From positions 1-64,000 of the forward strand of contig JACOST010000020.1 of assembly GCA_016178705.1 (NCBI GenBank): a stretch of DNA of 64,000 bases, in the 5' to 3' direction. Origin of the DNA: Deltaproteobacteria bacterium (GTDB lineage: Bacteria > Desulfobacterota > Binatia > HRBIN30 > JACQVA1). The notes below the pieces were generated by a model. It was not told the origin of the DNA and made no database searches. It saw only the letters and a list, made by a program, of their open reading frames with translations. Shown here one piece after another: positions 8,779 through 15,339 of the stretch. The translations under genes and the position numbers were made by a program. Numbering within the stretch: the first letter of the stretch is position 1; each line of letters begins with the position of its first letter.

Positions 8779-9165
8779 CTAGCCGAGATCTCCGGACGGG
8801 CTAGCAAGCACGACCGTGTAGCCGTCCGGATCGCGCATCCAGCACTCCCGGTGTTTGGCTCGGGGATTCACGTGCGGCTCCTCGAGGATGTGGGCGCCAA
8901 GCGCGCGGGCGCGTGCTACCGCTGCGTCGAACGTCGCGGTCTCGAACCACAAGAGCACTTCGTAGCCGTGCGGTGCCGCGTCCGCGTCGCCCATGTTGGG
9001 GTGCTCGTGGTCATTCCAGTGGTGAAGCTGAAGTAACAGCTGCCCGTCTTTCAAGAGCATCTCGTACTCGGGTCCGCCGTGACCGCTCTCGCAGCCGAGA
9101 AGTTCCTGATACCAGCGACTGCTGACCTCAACGTCCCGCACCGTGATCAAGGGCTGAACTTGCAT
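8779..9165 (-). CDS. VOC family protein (glyoxalase/bleomycin-resistance fold)
   Basis: A 128-aa single-domain VOC protein: PLITVRDVEVSSRWYQELLG at the N-terminus, HVNPRAKHRECWMRDPDGYT at the C-terminus, with the ECWMRDPDGYTVVLA strand. Such proteins dimerise and act as metal-dependent isomerases, dioxygenases or drug-binding resistance proteins; the substrate is unknown here. GGAAGGAGA lies 6 nt before ATG 9165. It follows an attC-like site (9214-9276) and is the last gene in the minus-strand cassette-like run. Confidence 0.85.
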   Translation of the reverse strand: MQVQPLITVRDVEVSSRWYQELLGCESGHGGPEYEMLLKDGQLLLQLHHWNDHEHPNMGDADAAPHGYEVLLWFETATFDAAVARARALGAHILEEPHVNPRAKHRECWMRDPDGYTVVLASPSGDLG

Positions 9166-9213
9166 GTCCGTCTCCTTCCGGTCTCCACGGCTTCAAGACT
9201 GCCCGATGCGGCC

Positions 9214-9276
9214 GCCGAACGGCTTAGCGATGAGCCGCGCGTTCTTTTCGCGTCGACCTCCATCGCCGTGGTGGAC
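9214..9276 (-). repeat. attC-like recombination site after the small membrane protein gene
   Basis: Read on the minus strand, this 63-bp imperfect palindrome starts GTCCACC (one mismatch to RYYYAAC) and ends GTTCGGC (one mismatch to GTTRRRY). Its arms contain GGCGATGGAGGTCGACGCG and the near-complement CGCGCGGCTCATCGC, with single unpaired bases as in integron attC L boxes. It begins 16 nt after the stop of the preceding gene (9293), the position expected in a gene cassette. Confidence 0.55.
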
Positions 9277-9292
9277 GGCGCTCATAGAGTCG

Positions 9293-9712
9293 CTACTCCC
9301 AAGCTGGGGCTCGCAGCACTACCAAGAAAAGGTAGAGAGGCAAGAGTGTGCACACTGCGTTCGCGAAGAGTTCTGGCGCGAGATCACGCCACGGCATCAG
9401 ATAGACGCTGTTTCGCAAATCAAAAGTGATATCGAGTAACCCGATGTAGAGAGCTGCACTGGCGGCGGCAATCGCCATGAAGAGACCCCATCTGCGCTTC
9501 CGGCCGATGCCGAGGGCACCAAGGCCAGCAGCGATGGCCGTCCACAAGCTGGAGGGAAGCTGAGCCACTTGGAGCTGACGCCCGCAGTCGGGGACGCCCT
9601 GGCTGAGACGCAGACCGCCGATGTACAGCGCCGAGTATACCGCCACGCCAATGGCAGAGAGCCATAGGAGGAATCGAGCGAGTCCGAGTGATTGTTCGTC
9701 TCCGGTCGTCAC
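9293..9712 (-). CDS. Small four-helix membrane protein, unknown function
   Basis: A 139-aa protein with four hydrophobic segments: FLLWLSAIGVAVYSALYIGG, LWTAIAAGLGALGIG, WGLFMAIAAASAALYIGLL and VCTLLPLYLFLVVL. A charged RKRR turn lies between helices 2 and 3. I do not recognise the family. The GTG at 9712 was chosen because GGAGG stands about 7 nt upstream; the longer open frame adds sequence derived from an attC-like repeat. It is flanked by attC-like sites on both sides, so it looks like a complete gene cassette. Confidence 0.65.
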   Translation of the reverse strand: MTTGDEQSLGLARFLLWLSAIGVAVYSALYIGGLRLSQGVPDCGRQLQVAQLPSSLWTAIAAGLGALGIGRKRRWGLFMAIAAASAALYIGLLDITFDLRNSVYLMPWRDLAPELFANAVCTLLPLYLFLVVLRAPAWE

Positions 9713-9810
9713 AAACTCACCTCCTGTCCTGCGCGAGCCCGCCGCGCCACGTACAGCTTTCAAGTGATGCACGCAACATCGGTCCGGCCGTCCTACGGAT
9801 CGAGCGATCA

Positions 9811-9894
9811 GTCGCCATGCACCCGACATGATCCACGTTCTCTTCGCTGCGAACGTGACGACGGGTCATGGTCGGCTGCATCGCGGAGTTGTAT
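9811..9894 (-). repeat. Long attC-like hairpin after the methyltransferase gene
   Basis: An 84-bp imperfect palindrome starting 31 nt after the methyltransferase stop. On the + strand GTCGCCATGCACCCGAC (9811-9827) mirrors GTCGGCTGCATCGCGGA (9871-9887). Inside, CATG-ATCC-ACGTTC pairs with GAACGT and GGTCATG. On the minus strand it opens with ATACAAC, one mismatch from RYYYAAC; the matching 3' core box is not intact. This is the layout of a long integron attC with a degraded right core. Confidence 0.5.
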
Positions 9895-9925
9895 GGCTCG
9901 CACTGGGATCTCCAAGCTTCGAGGC

Positions 9926-10783
9926 TCATGGCTCTGCCGTGCGTGTTGTCACTGAACGCCAAACCTTGAGTTCACTGTCGGACAATCGGACAGAGAACAA
10001 ACCCTTCGGCGAAGCGTTCAAAAGGAGAACTCGGAGGTCGGCCTCGAACGCGGGCATGCGTTCGCCGAACAGGTGCGGCGCAGTCCCAGATGAAGAGAAT
10101 TTCTCGGCAACGATGTCGTCGACAGACCGAACCAGCACTCGCTCATCGGGTACCACTACTCGCTCGGGACCGATGAATCCTGTTGCACGGAACACGTCGT
10201 CTTCGTCGTCTGGAGATGAATTGCGAATGCCTTGCCCAGCTCTGCGATCAGGGCCGAGATAGGACTTCCTGAGGTCGCCGATTTTCGCTTCCGGCGGCGC
10301 AGGATATCGCTGGCCCTCTGATGCCAGAACGTCTTGCCGGTAACCGGGATTGTCGACGTGCACCACGGCGCCACCAGGGTCCAGCATGGTCCGAACGGTG
10401 GCGAAGACCCTCGGCCGGTCCATCCAATGAAGTGATGCGGCGAACGTAACGACTCGGAACCGCCCTAAATCAGCCGGTAGCGCTTCAGCTCGCATCTCTA
10501 CCCAGTGGACGTTCGCGACGTTGTGTTGCTGTGCGAGCCGCTGACCCTCCATCAGCATATCCGGATCCGCGTCGAGACCGACGACTTCATCGAACAGATG
10601 CGCAAGCCGGAGGGCGATCGTCCCCGGCCCGCATCCCACGTCAAGCAGCCGGCCGGTTCCATCCAGGGCCAGGGCCTCGGCCATCGTCTCGGCGAGGCGC
10701 GGTGCATACGGCAACCGTCCGCGCTCGTAGTAGGTGGCCGCACCGTCAAAGAGAGTCGGGTCCCACGTCCAAAGTTCGCTCAC
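9926..10783 (-). CDS. Class I SAM-dependent methyltransferase
   Basis: A 285-aa methyltransferase of the Methyltransf_11/25 type. The opening WTWDPTLFDGAATYYERGRL is typical, followed by motif I LLDVGCGPGT, acidic LDADPDM after strand 2 and VVTFAASLHWMDRP at motif IV. It transfers a methyl group from SAM to an unknown small molecule. The GTG at 10783 was chosen by similarity of SELWTWDPTLF to family N-termini. A TTG at 10858 would overlap the sulfotransferase stop by 4 bp, hinting at coupling between the two genes. An attC-like hairpin follows the stop. Confidence 0.8.
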   Translation of the reverse strand: MSELWTWDPTLFDGAATYYERGRLPYAPRLAETMAEALALDGTGRLLDVGCGPGTIALRLAHLFDEVVGLDADPDMLMEGQRLAQQHNVANVHWVEMRAEALPADLGRFRVVTFAASLHWMDRPRVFATVRTMLDPGGAVVHVDNPGYRQDVLASEGQRYPAPPEAKIGDLRKSYLGPDRRAGQGIRNSSPDDEDDVFRATGFIGPERVVVPDERVLVRSVDDIVAEKFSSSGTAPHLFGERMPAFEADLRVLLLNASPKGLFSVRLSDSELKVWRSVTTRTAEP

Positions 10784-10854
10784 AGAAGATCGATCCCGCA
10801 GGCTTTGCCGTCGGTTGTTGCCGCCGCTCATCTGCGGCCGCGCGTGCAGCCTCG

Positions 10855-11796
10855 TCAATCCAGCGCGGCCCGCGGATCACCGGCGACCAAGCGACCATTC
10901 TCGACCCAGCGCCTGAGCCCCGGCGTGAAGCGCGTCGCGGCCTTCTCGTAGAGCGCGAGATCGTCCGCGGTCATCACGTCGCGCCAGCGGCCATTCGAAC
11001 CCTTGAAGAAGAATCGATCGGCGCCGCCCTCAAAGATGTCGTTCGCGTGGGCGAGGAGCGTTGCACCTTCGCGCTTCATGACTTCGAACGTGGCGGCTTC
11101 GACGAGGCGCGGCCAAAGATCGCGCGGCGTCTCGATCGACAGGAACTCCGCGATGCGGCGCATCTCGCCGTCGAGATCGGCCTTCAAGTCGTTGTAATGA
11201 ACGAGGAGGAGGTTCTCGCGCCGTCGCGCCTGCCAGTACGTCGCCTCGAGATCGAAGAACGAGACATCGGGATAACCGTCCTGAGCGCCCGGGAGCACCC
11301 CGCGCGTGAACCAGCGCCGCCAGAATTCGCGCGCGTCATCCGGGCAGCGCGGATACGGTCCCAACTCGGGCGCGGCGTTATCGAGCATCTCATACGCGGT
11401 CGGGGTGAACGCCGAGCAGTGATTGAAGAACGACATGCAGGCGTCGCGGGCGTCGCGGGCGACGTGGATGTAGCGGAGCTGCTCAAAGTACGGCAGGCCG
11501 TCGAACGGAAGGTGACTCTTGACGAACCGCCGGTGCGGCTGCGCCTCGATGAGGTCGCGCATGAACTCCACCGGCATCATGAAGCGGGCGTCGATCCAGG
11601 GCGAGATCTCCATCACGGGGCACGGCTCGGGCGACTGGAGGATGAGCAGGCTGACGATCCGCTGCATCCAGGTCGTGCCGCACTTCGAGTGCGTCGCAAC
11701 GACGACGTCGCCGTTACGGGGCTGATAGGATTCCCAGCGCGTGCTGTCGTGCGCCCAGGTCTTGTAGATCTTCGGCTGATTTTGTCGCTCACTCAT
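10855..11796 (-). CDS. PAPS-dependent sulfotransferase
   Basis: A 313-aa cytosolic-type sulfotransferase that would move sulfate from PAPS to a hydroxyl or amine acceptor. Three family marks are visible: the 5'-phosphosulfate loop HSKCGTTWMQRI (near residue 36), the 3'-phosphate site RDARDACMSFFNH (near 113), and the C-terminal KGSNGRWRD, a version of RKGxxGDWK. HSKCGTTW replaces the common PKSGTTW. Immediately upstream of the methyltransferase gene on the same strand. A decayed copy of its first codons occurs about 2 kb away at 13831-13894. Confidence 0.88.
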   Translation of the reverse strand: MSERQNQPKIYKTWAHDSTRWESYQPRNGDVVVATHSKCGTTWMQRIVSLLILQSPEPCPVMEISPWIDARFMMPVEFMRDLIEAQPHRRFVKSHLPFDGLPYFEQLRYIHVARDARDACMSFFNHCSAFTPTAYEMLDNAAPELGPYPRCPDDAREFWRRWFTRGVLPGAQDGYPDVSFFDLEATYWQARRRENLLLVHYNDLKADLDGEMRRIAEFLSIETPRDLWPRLVEAATFEVMKREGATLLAHANDIFEGGADRFFFKGSNGRWRDVMTADDLALYEKAATRFTPGLRRWVENGRLVAGDPRAALD

Positions 11797-11825
11797 ACGT
11801 GGTTCTTCCCTCGATGACCGGGTTG

Positions 11826-12027
11826 GTTAGCCCTGATGTGCCAAAAAATTTACCGCCGAGAACGCGGAGACCGCAGAGCGAGAGTCACCACGAGAGTATT
11901 CAAGCACTTTCGTTGACCTCATTGGCAATGGACTTGGGGCTGGCTCCTTCGTGGCCTCCCCATTCTCTGGCTCGGCGCTCTCGGCGTGCTCTGCGGTGAA
12001 TCCGTTTTTGTCACATCAAGGTTAGAC
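11826..12027. repeat. Large imperfect inverted repeat (about 200 bp)
   Basis: The two ends mirror each other for about 50 bp. + strand from 11827: TTAGCCCTGATGTGCC then AAAAAATTTACCGCCGAG and AACGCGGAGACCGCAGAG. Minus strand from 12025: CTAACCTTGATGTGAC then AAAAACGGATTCACCGCAGAG and CACGCCGAGAGCGCCGAG. The stop codon of the DUF5615 gene lies inside the outer GTCTAAC box. The purine-rich GAG...GCGGAG...GCAGAG text recurs at about 12618-12655 and 59205-59240. It could be a MITE-like element or a very long hairpin at a cassette end. Confidence 0.6.
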
Positions 12028-12342
12028 ACCCACCTCACGCAGCTCGCCCGGCTTGATCTCGGTGAGGATGCGCTCAAGTTCTGGCACAAGAGGCCGGAGG
12101 AACTCGATCTTGTTGCGGCGTGCCACCAAGACAACGACGGCAATGTCGCGCCCAGCAACGGCCTGTTGGTACTTGATCCGTTGGTCGACGGTGACCAAGA
12201 CCTCGAACTCCGATTCGGCCAACCCCAGGAGGGCTCCATTTTCCTTGCCGGCCCAACCCATTTCAGGAGCCGTGCGGACTTCATGGCCTCGAAGCTCCTG
12301 CCGCAGTCGCTTCGGCACACACTCGTCAAGCAGCAGTCGCAC
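12022..12342 (-). CDS. DUF5615 PIN-like protein (toxin of a DUF433 pair)
   Basis: A 106-aa PIN-like protein of the DUF5615/Mut7-C type: MRLLLDECVPKRLRQELRGH (first acidic motif D7-E8), then VLVTVDQRIKYQQ with the second Asp and a final FLRPLVPELERILTEI helix. DUF5615 proteins pair with DUF433 antitoxins and are predicted RNases. Its start overlaps the upstream DUF433 gene by 17 bp, consistent with coupled translation. The stop TAA lies in a GTCTAAC box at the edge of the inverted repeat. Confidence 0.82.
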   Translation of the reverse strand: MRLLLDECVPKRLRQELRGHEVRTAPEMGWAGKENGALLGLAESEFEVLVTVDQRIKYQQAVAGRDIAVVVLVARRNKIEFLRPLVPELERILTEIKPGELREVGV

Positions 12343-12550
12343 GCTGGATGAGGGAGTCTTTGGCGAGTTCTAGGACGGCAATCGCGTGCTCGCGGCTCAC
12401 GGTGGGGAAGTCCCCCAGGAACTCGTCGAGCGAACCGCCCTCCTCGATATAATCCATGAGTGTCTGCACCGGCACGCGAGTCCCGGTGAACACCACCGCA
12501 CCGCTCATGATGTTCATCGAGCTGCTGATCAGCGGGGAGGGTAGGGCCAT
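12326..12550 (-). CDS. DUF433 antitoxin-like protein
   Basis: A 74-aa DUF433 protein: MSGAVVFTGTRVPVQTLMDY then GGSLDEFLGDFPTVSREHAI, the diagnostic FxGTRVPVQTL and LDEFL-DFP motifs. DUF433 is a small winged-helix domain acting as the antitoxin and DNA-binding partner of DUF5615 PIN-like proteins. ATG 12550 has GGAGG about 7 nt upstream. It lacks the usual MGG-PVF glycines (here MSGAVVF). Toxin-antitoxin pairs are frequent stabilising cargo of cassette arrays, matching the surroundings. Confidence 0.85.
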   Translation of the reverse strand: MALPSPLISSSMNIMSGAVVFTGTRVPVQTLMDYIEEGGSLDEFLGDFPTVSREHAIAVLELAKDSLIQRATAA

Positions 12551-12741
12551 CACATGCCTCCGAGGCGACTCGCACCATAGCGACTCGCGCGAGTGGTGTC
12601 TAACGTTGATCTGAAGAGAAGGATTTCTCGCGCAAAGACACAAGGGCGCAGAGCATGCAGGATTCAGATGCCGCATCTGGTGATCTCAGAACGGCATCGG
12701 GAAGGGAATTTTCTTCCGAATCTCTCCAGCGCGCTGCGGCG

Positions 12742-12763
12742 CCCCAACGGTATGCCGTTAGAC
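12742..12763 (-). repeat. 22-bp mini attC-like palindrome after the DUF1772 gene
   Basis: Minus strand: GTCTAAC, then GGCATACC, then GTTGGGG. The outer boxes match RYYYAAC fully and GTTRRRY in six of seven positions, and the centre pairs AACGG with CCGTT around a four-base loop. It sits 21 nt after the DUF1772 stop. The same layout and centre length occur at 13276-13297. Confidence 0.45.
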
Positions 12764-12784
12764 GACCGCTGCCCCGAAGCAGAG

Positions 12785-13258
12785 CTACGACGCACGGCGC
12801 GTCTCCTTGCCCCGAATGGACAAGAGTTGCGTGTAGAAGGCGCCGACTCCGAGGAGCACACGGACCCAGTGCCAAGTTGCCCATGTCCCGAGCTCGCGTG
12901 AAACGTTCTCAGGTGCAACGCTTCGTGCGGCAAAGACAATGTTCCTCGGCGCATGGGCAGCGAAGTAGACAGCCACGACCAGGAGGGCGAGCACCGCGGA
13001 AGTCAGAGCCCACGCGCGAACGGAACCTCCGATGCGCCAGGTGACTACTGCGGAGAGGATCGCCGCAGCCGTCGCCGCGGCACCCAGAGGCACCATCAAG
13101 ACGCCGATTCGATGCGCATGAGTGGCGAACCAAGCCAGAAAGGCTTCGGGTTCGAGCGACTGCCAGTATCCGACAAAGGCGACGGCGATGAGCAGCATCG
13201 CTCCCGCCAGTAGACCGAGAAGCACAACGGTCACGTCTTGGATGGTTCGTGTGAGCAA
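12785..13258 (-). CDS. DUF1772 (anthrone oxygenase-like) membrane protein
   Basis: A 157-aa protein with four predicted membrane helices: VVLLGLLAGAMLLIAVAFVG, GVLMVPLGAAATAAAILSAV, ALTSAVLALLVVAVYFA, and a C-terminal helix around TWHWVRVLLGVGAFYTQLL. Spacing and the TWHWVR motif before the last helix fit the DUF1772/anthrone oxygenase-like family; many members have no known reaction. Short palindromes with attC-like core boxes lie on both sides, consistent with cassette origin. ATG 13258 is clear but no strong ribosome site is visible. Confidence 0.75.
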   Translation of the reverse strand: MLTRTIQDVTVVLLGLLAGAMLLIAVAFVGYWQSLEPEAFLAWFATHAHRIGVLMVPLGAAATAAAILSAVVTWRIGGSVRAWALTSAVLALLVVAVYFAAHAPRNIVFAARSVAPENVSRELGTWATWHWVRVLLGVGAFYTQLLSIRGKETRRAS

Positions 13259-13275
13259 TGTGTCACTCTTGCGGT

Positions 13276-13297
13276 GCGCATAACGGATGACCGTTGG
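13276..13297 (-). repeat. 22-bp mini attC-like palindrome after the GFA gene
   Basis: Minus strand: GCCCAAC, then GGTCATCC, then GTTATGC. The first box matches RYYYAAC perfectly and the last is one position off GTTRRRY. AACGG pairs with CCGTT around TCAT. It begins 15 nt after the GFA stop codon. It is too short for a standard attC (57 bp or more), so it may be a collapsed or different kind of site. Confidence 0.45.
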
Positions 13298-13312
13298 GCG
13301 GCACGTTTGACG

Positions 13313-13729
13313 CTAGTCGCGCTCGCCGAACGAGACGCCTCCAGGCTCCTGACGGAGCCCGTCGTCAATTTCCACCCATGGTGCCTTGGAGCCGACCATG
13401 AAGTGCAGTTCGACCTTGCCCGAGGGGTCAGTGTCGAGGGTACCGAGCCGAAAGCCCAGAACTTCTGGCGTCGCGTCCTGGCGCTTGTAGATCGGCGAGC
13501 CACAGCAGCCGGCGAAGAAGCGATACACACCTGGGCTGGATTCCCAGCTACGAAGGAGTTCTCTTCCCGAGACGAAGATGAGCGAGGTGGCCTTCACGCC
13601 CGCCGTTGTGCCGAAACTTGATCCCGAGTGCTTGCGACATCGCCAGCAGTGACAGTAGGTGACGGGGCCGATGAGCCCTCCGCGAATCTCGTAGTGGATT
13701 CGCCCGCACGCGCACGAGCCTTTGAGCAT
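13313..13729 (-). CDS. GFA family protein (glutathione-dependent formaldehyde-activating fold)
   Basis: A 138-aa zinc-binding GFA/CENP-V fold protein. Ligand motifs are present: C6-A-C8 in GSCACGRIHYEI, YCHCWRCRKHSG (C26, C28, C31) and FFAGCCGSPIY (C75, C76). The founding enzyme condenses formaldehyde with glutathione, but most homologues have unknown roles. ATG 13729 has GGCGGAG 5-6 nt upstream. The frame stays open upstream through a fossil sulfotransferase N-terminus (13831-13894), which is not part of this protein by homology. Confidence 0.87.
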   Translation of the reverse strand: MLKGSCACGRIHYEIRGGLIGPVTYCHCWRCRKHSGSSFGTTAGVKATSLIFVSGRELLRSWESSPGVYRFFAGCCGSPIYKRQDATPEVLGFRLGTLDTDPSGKVELHFMVGSKAPWVEIDDGLRQEPGGVSFGERD

Positions 13730-13830
13730 ATGAACTCCGCCTTCCTTGTGCCGCAACCGCTGCGGGTCACCCGCGGCGCCGCGACACACCGAACCGTTCA
13801 CCTTTCGAACCTCTGCCACGATGGGATCTT

Positions 13831-13894
13831 CCCAGCGTGTGGTGTCGTGCGCCCACGTCTTGTAGATCTTCGGCTGCCCTCGCGGCTCATTCAT
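13831..13894 (-). pseudogene. Fossil 5' end of a sulfotransferase gene
   Basis: The minus strand encodes MNEPRG then QPKIYKTWAHDTTRWE, nearly identical to the start of the intact sulfotransferase at 11796 (MSERQN then QPKIYKTWAHDSTRWE). At DNA level 13831-13877 matches 11733-11778 at all but a handful of positions. After the RWE codons similarity stops and unrelated sequence leads to the GFA gene. No ribosome site or complete domain remains; it is a recombination scar or deletion remnant. Confidence 0.8.
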
Positions 13895-13945
13895 GTACGC
13901 ACCCTCGTTCCAGATGTCTTCCGAATCGCTCCACTGCGCTGTTCC

Positions 13946-14004
13946 GCCCAACGCGGGGGCGATGAGCCGCGCCTTGGCGTCGGTCCCCATCGGCATTGTT
14001 AGGC
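13946..14004 (-). repeat. 59-bp attC-like site after the PIN-like gene
   Basis: Read on the minus strand, the site opens GCCTAAC (perfect RYYYAAC) and closes GTTGGGC (perfect GTTRRRY). Inner arms are AATGCCGATGGGGACCGAC and GCGGCTCATCGCCCCCGC, complementary around CGATG with unpaired bases on one arm, and a small GCC-AA-GGC centre. Length is exactly 59 bp and it starts 18 nt after the stop at 14023. This is the best attC match in the window. Confidence 0.72.
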
Positions 14005-14022
14005 GGCAAGCAGAGTCTAGCG

Positions 14023-15267
14023 TCATCGGTCAGCCTTCAGGTCCTTCGGAACCTGCCACCACGATCCCTTGCGCTTCCGAACCATTCGCTGCAAGGCGAG
14101 CGCGTCGGGGCTGCTGACATCAAAGTCGACTTGTTCTGGAGGTAGCTCAGCAGCGTCACTTACCTGCTTCAGTTCCTCCACCAGCTTTGCTTGTGCTTCA
14201 GGTCTCATACGAGGGACGTCCTCAGGACGGTCCCGCCACGATCGCAAGTGCTTGTCCCAGAGGCGCGCGACGAGAGAATCTGCGTCCTTTGGGGGTGCGA
14301 TTCCAAGGGACATGAGTCCGCTATCCTTGGCTTCACTGGGCAAGCTCAAGAAGCGTTCGTTGAGCATACAAAGCTCGACCTTGAGGTCTTGCCCCCATAC
14401 GAAATCTTGATTGGTGCGGAGGAAGTTGGGAGCACACCGGGCATGGAGCCTGTCGGAAGAGACGAAGACCATGCAGAATGGCAGATAGAAGAGGTAGGCG
14501 ATGTCGACACGATTAGAAGGCCGCGCACGAGAGATCATGCCGGCAGAGAGAGCAACCTGGAAGAAGATTTCTACCGTTAAGACAAACGACGCATACGGAG
14601 CGTAGTCAGGCAGGGGCGGTGAACCGGCATGCACCCAACGCGAGAGGATCATTGCCCGTTGCCGGGGTGAGGCGCGGAGAAAAAGCAGAGCAAGCTCGAT
14701 CAGCGGCCGCGACTTGGTCGTGTCGCGCAACGCTGCGTCAGCCACCGCTTTTGCGTCCGCGAGGCTTTTTGAGGATTCCCCTCCGACCCCGATGGCGGCG
14801 AGACCTCTTCCGACCTCATCGAGAGGAAGGACCGAAAGTGAGTGGCGCCAGTCGCGGGAGAACTCACGCTCGACGTCAAGAAATTCCTCCGCTTGCCAGC
14901 GGGAGAATGCTTTGGATTCAGGCGGTTCGTCCCAGACCACTCCGGTGCGACCGCCTCCTTTAACCGGCCGTCCCCCGGCGATGGGTATTACACCGTTCAT
15001 CGGAACGGGATCACCTGCTAGATTTGAGAGGGCGAGATTCACGTGAAACGCGCACGGCGTTCCGTGCATGTCTGGAAACTTGTCTGCAATGATGCGAACT
15101 TCGCGTTCGGGCGTGCGTGGGTCAACGACGGGTTTGTCAAGGTCGGCCAGCGTCTCGACGTAGAAGAAGGGCGCCACGACCGGCAGAAAGAAGTGGTCGA
15201 ACCAGACTGACTCATCGACGCTGAGGGACTGAAGAAACGACTTGTCGAAGAGAGCGATGGGACCCAT
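14023..15267 (-). CDS. Unknown 414-aa protein with PIN-like acidic motifs
   Basis: I do not recognise a named family. The first residues ALFDKSFLQSLSVDESVWFD, E38 in FFYVETLADL, and the paired aspartates in NRVDIAYLFYLPFCMVFVSS-D (D255, D272) reproduce the order and strand context of PIN nuclease residues (D8, E38, D255, D272), with a long helical insert in between. The VFVSSDRLH segment resembles the fVTnD strand of PIN domains. It could therefore be a large RNase-type toxin or defence protein. No partner gene is visible. It is bounded by attC-like sites, so it reads as a one-gene cassette. Confidence 0.5.
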   Translation of the reverse strand: MGPIALFDKSFLQSLSVDESVWFDHFFLPVVAPFFYVETLADLDKPVVDPRTPEREVRIIADKFPDMHGTPCAFHVNLALSNLAGDPVPMNGVIPIAGGRPVKGGGRTGVVWDEPPESKAFSRWQAEEFLDVEREFSRDWRHSLSVLPLDEVGRGLAAIGVGGESSKSLADAKAVADAALRDTTKSRPLIELALLFLRASPRQRAMILSRWVHAGSPPLPDYAPYASFVLTVEIFFQVALSAGMISRARPSNRVDIAYLFYLPFCMVFVSSDRLHARCAPNFLRTNQDFVWGQDLKVELCMLNERFLSLPSEAKDSGLMSLGIAPPKDADSLVARLWDKHLRSWRDRPEDVPRMRPEAQAKLVEELKQVSDAAELPPEQVDFDVSSPDALALQRMVRKRKGSWWQVPKDLKADR

Positions 15268-15280
15268 GGTAAGTGTTGGT

Positions 15281-15339
15281 GCCTAGCGGCTCAGGCATCA
15301 GCCGCGCGCATCTAGCGCCTTGGCTGGTGGTGGTTAGCC
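15281..15339 (-). repeat. 59-bp attC-like site overlapping the lipoprotein stop codon
   Basis: Minus strand begins GGCTAAC and ends GCTAGGC, each one mismatch from the RYYYAAC and GTTRRRY core boxes, 59 bp in all. The arms share CACCAGCC/GCATCAGCC complementarity. The TAA of the lipoprotein gene lies inside the first box, a common cassette arrangement. The next gene on this strand begins 13 nt beyond it. Confidence 0.5.

Noticed and set aside
12598-12763. Long attC (GTCTAAC to GTTAGAC, 166 bp) on the plus strand
   Set aside because: The outer boxes match, but the inner arms are not complementary, and the right box is better explained as part of the 22-bp palindrome.
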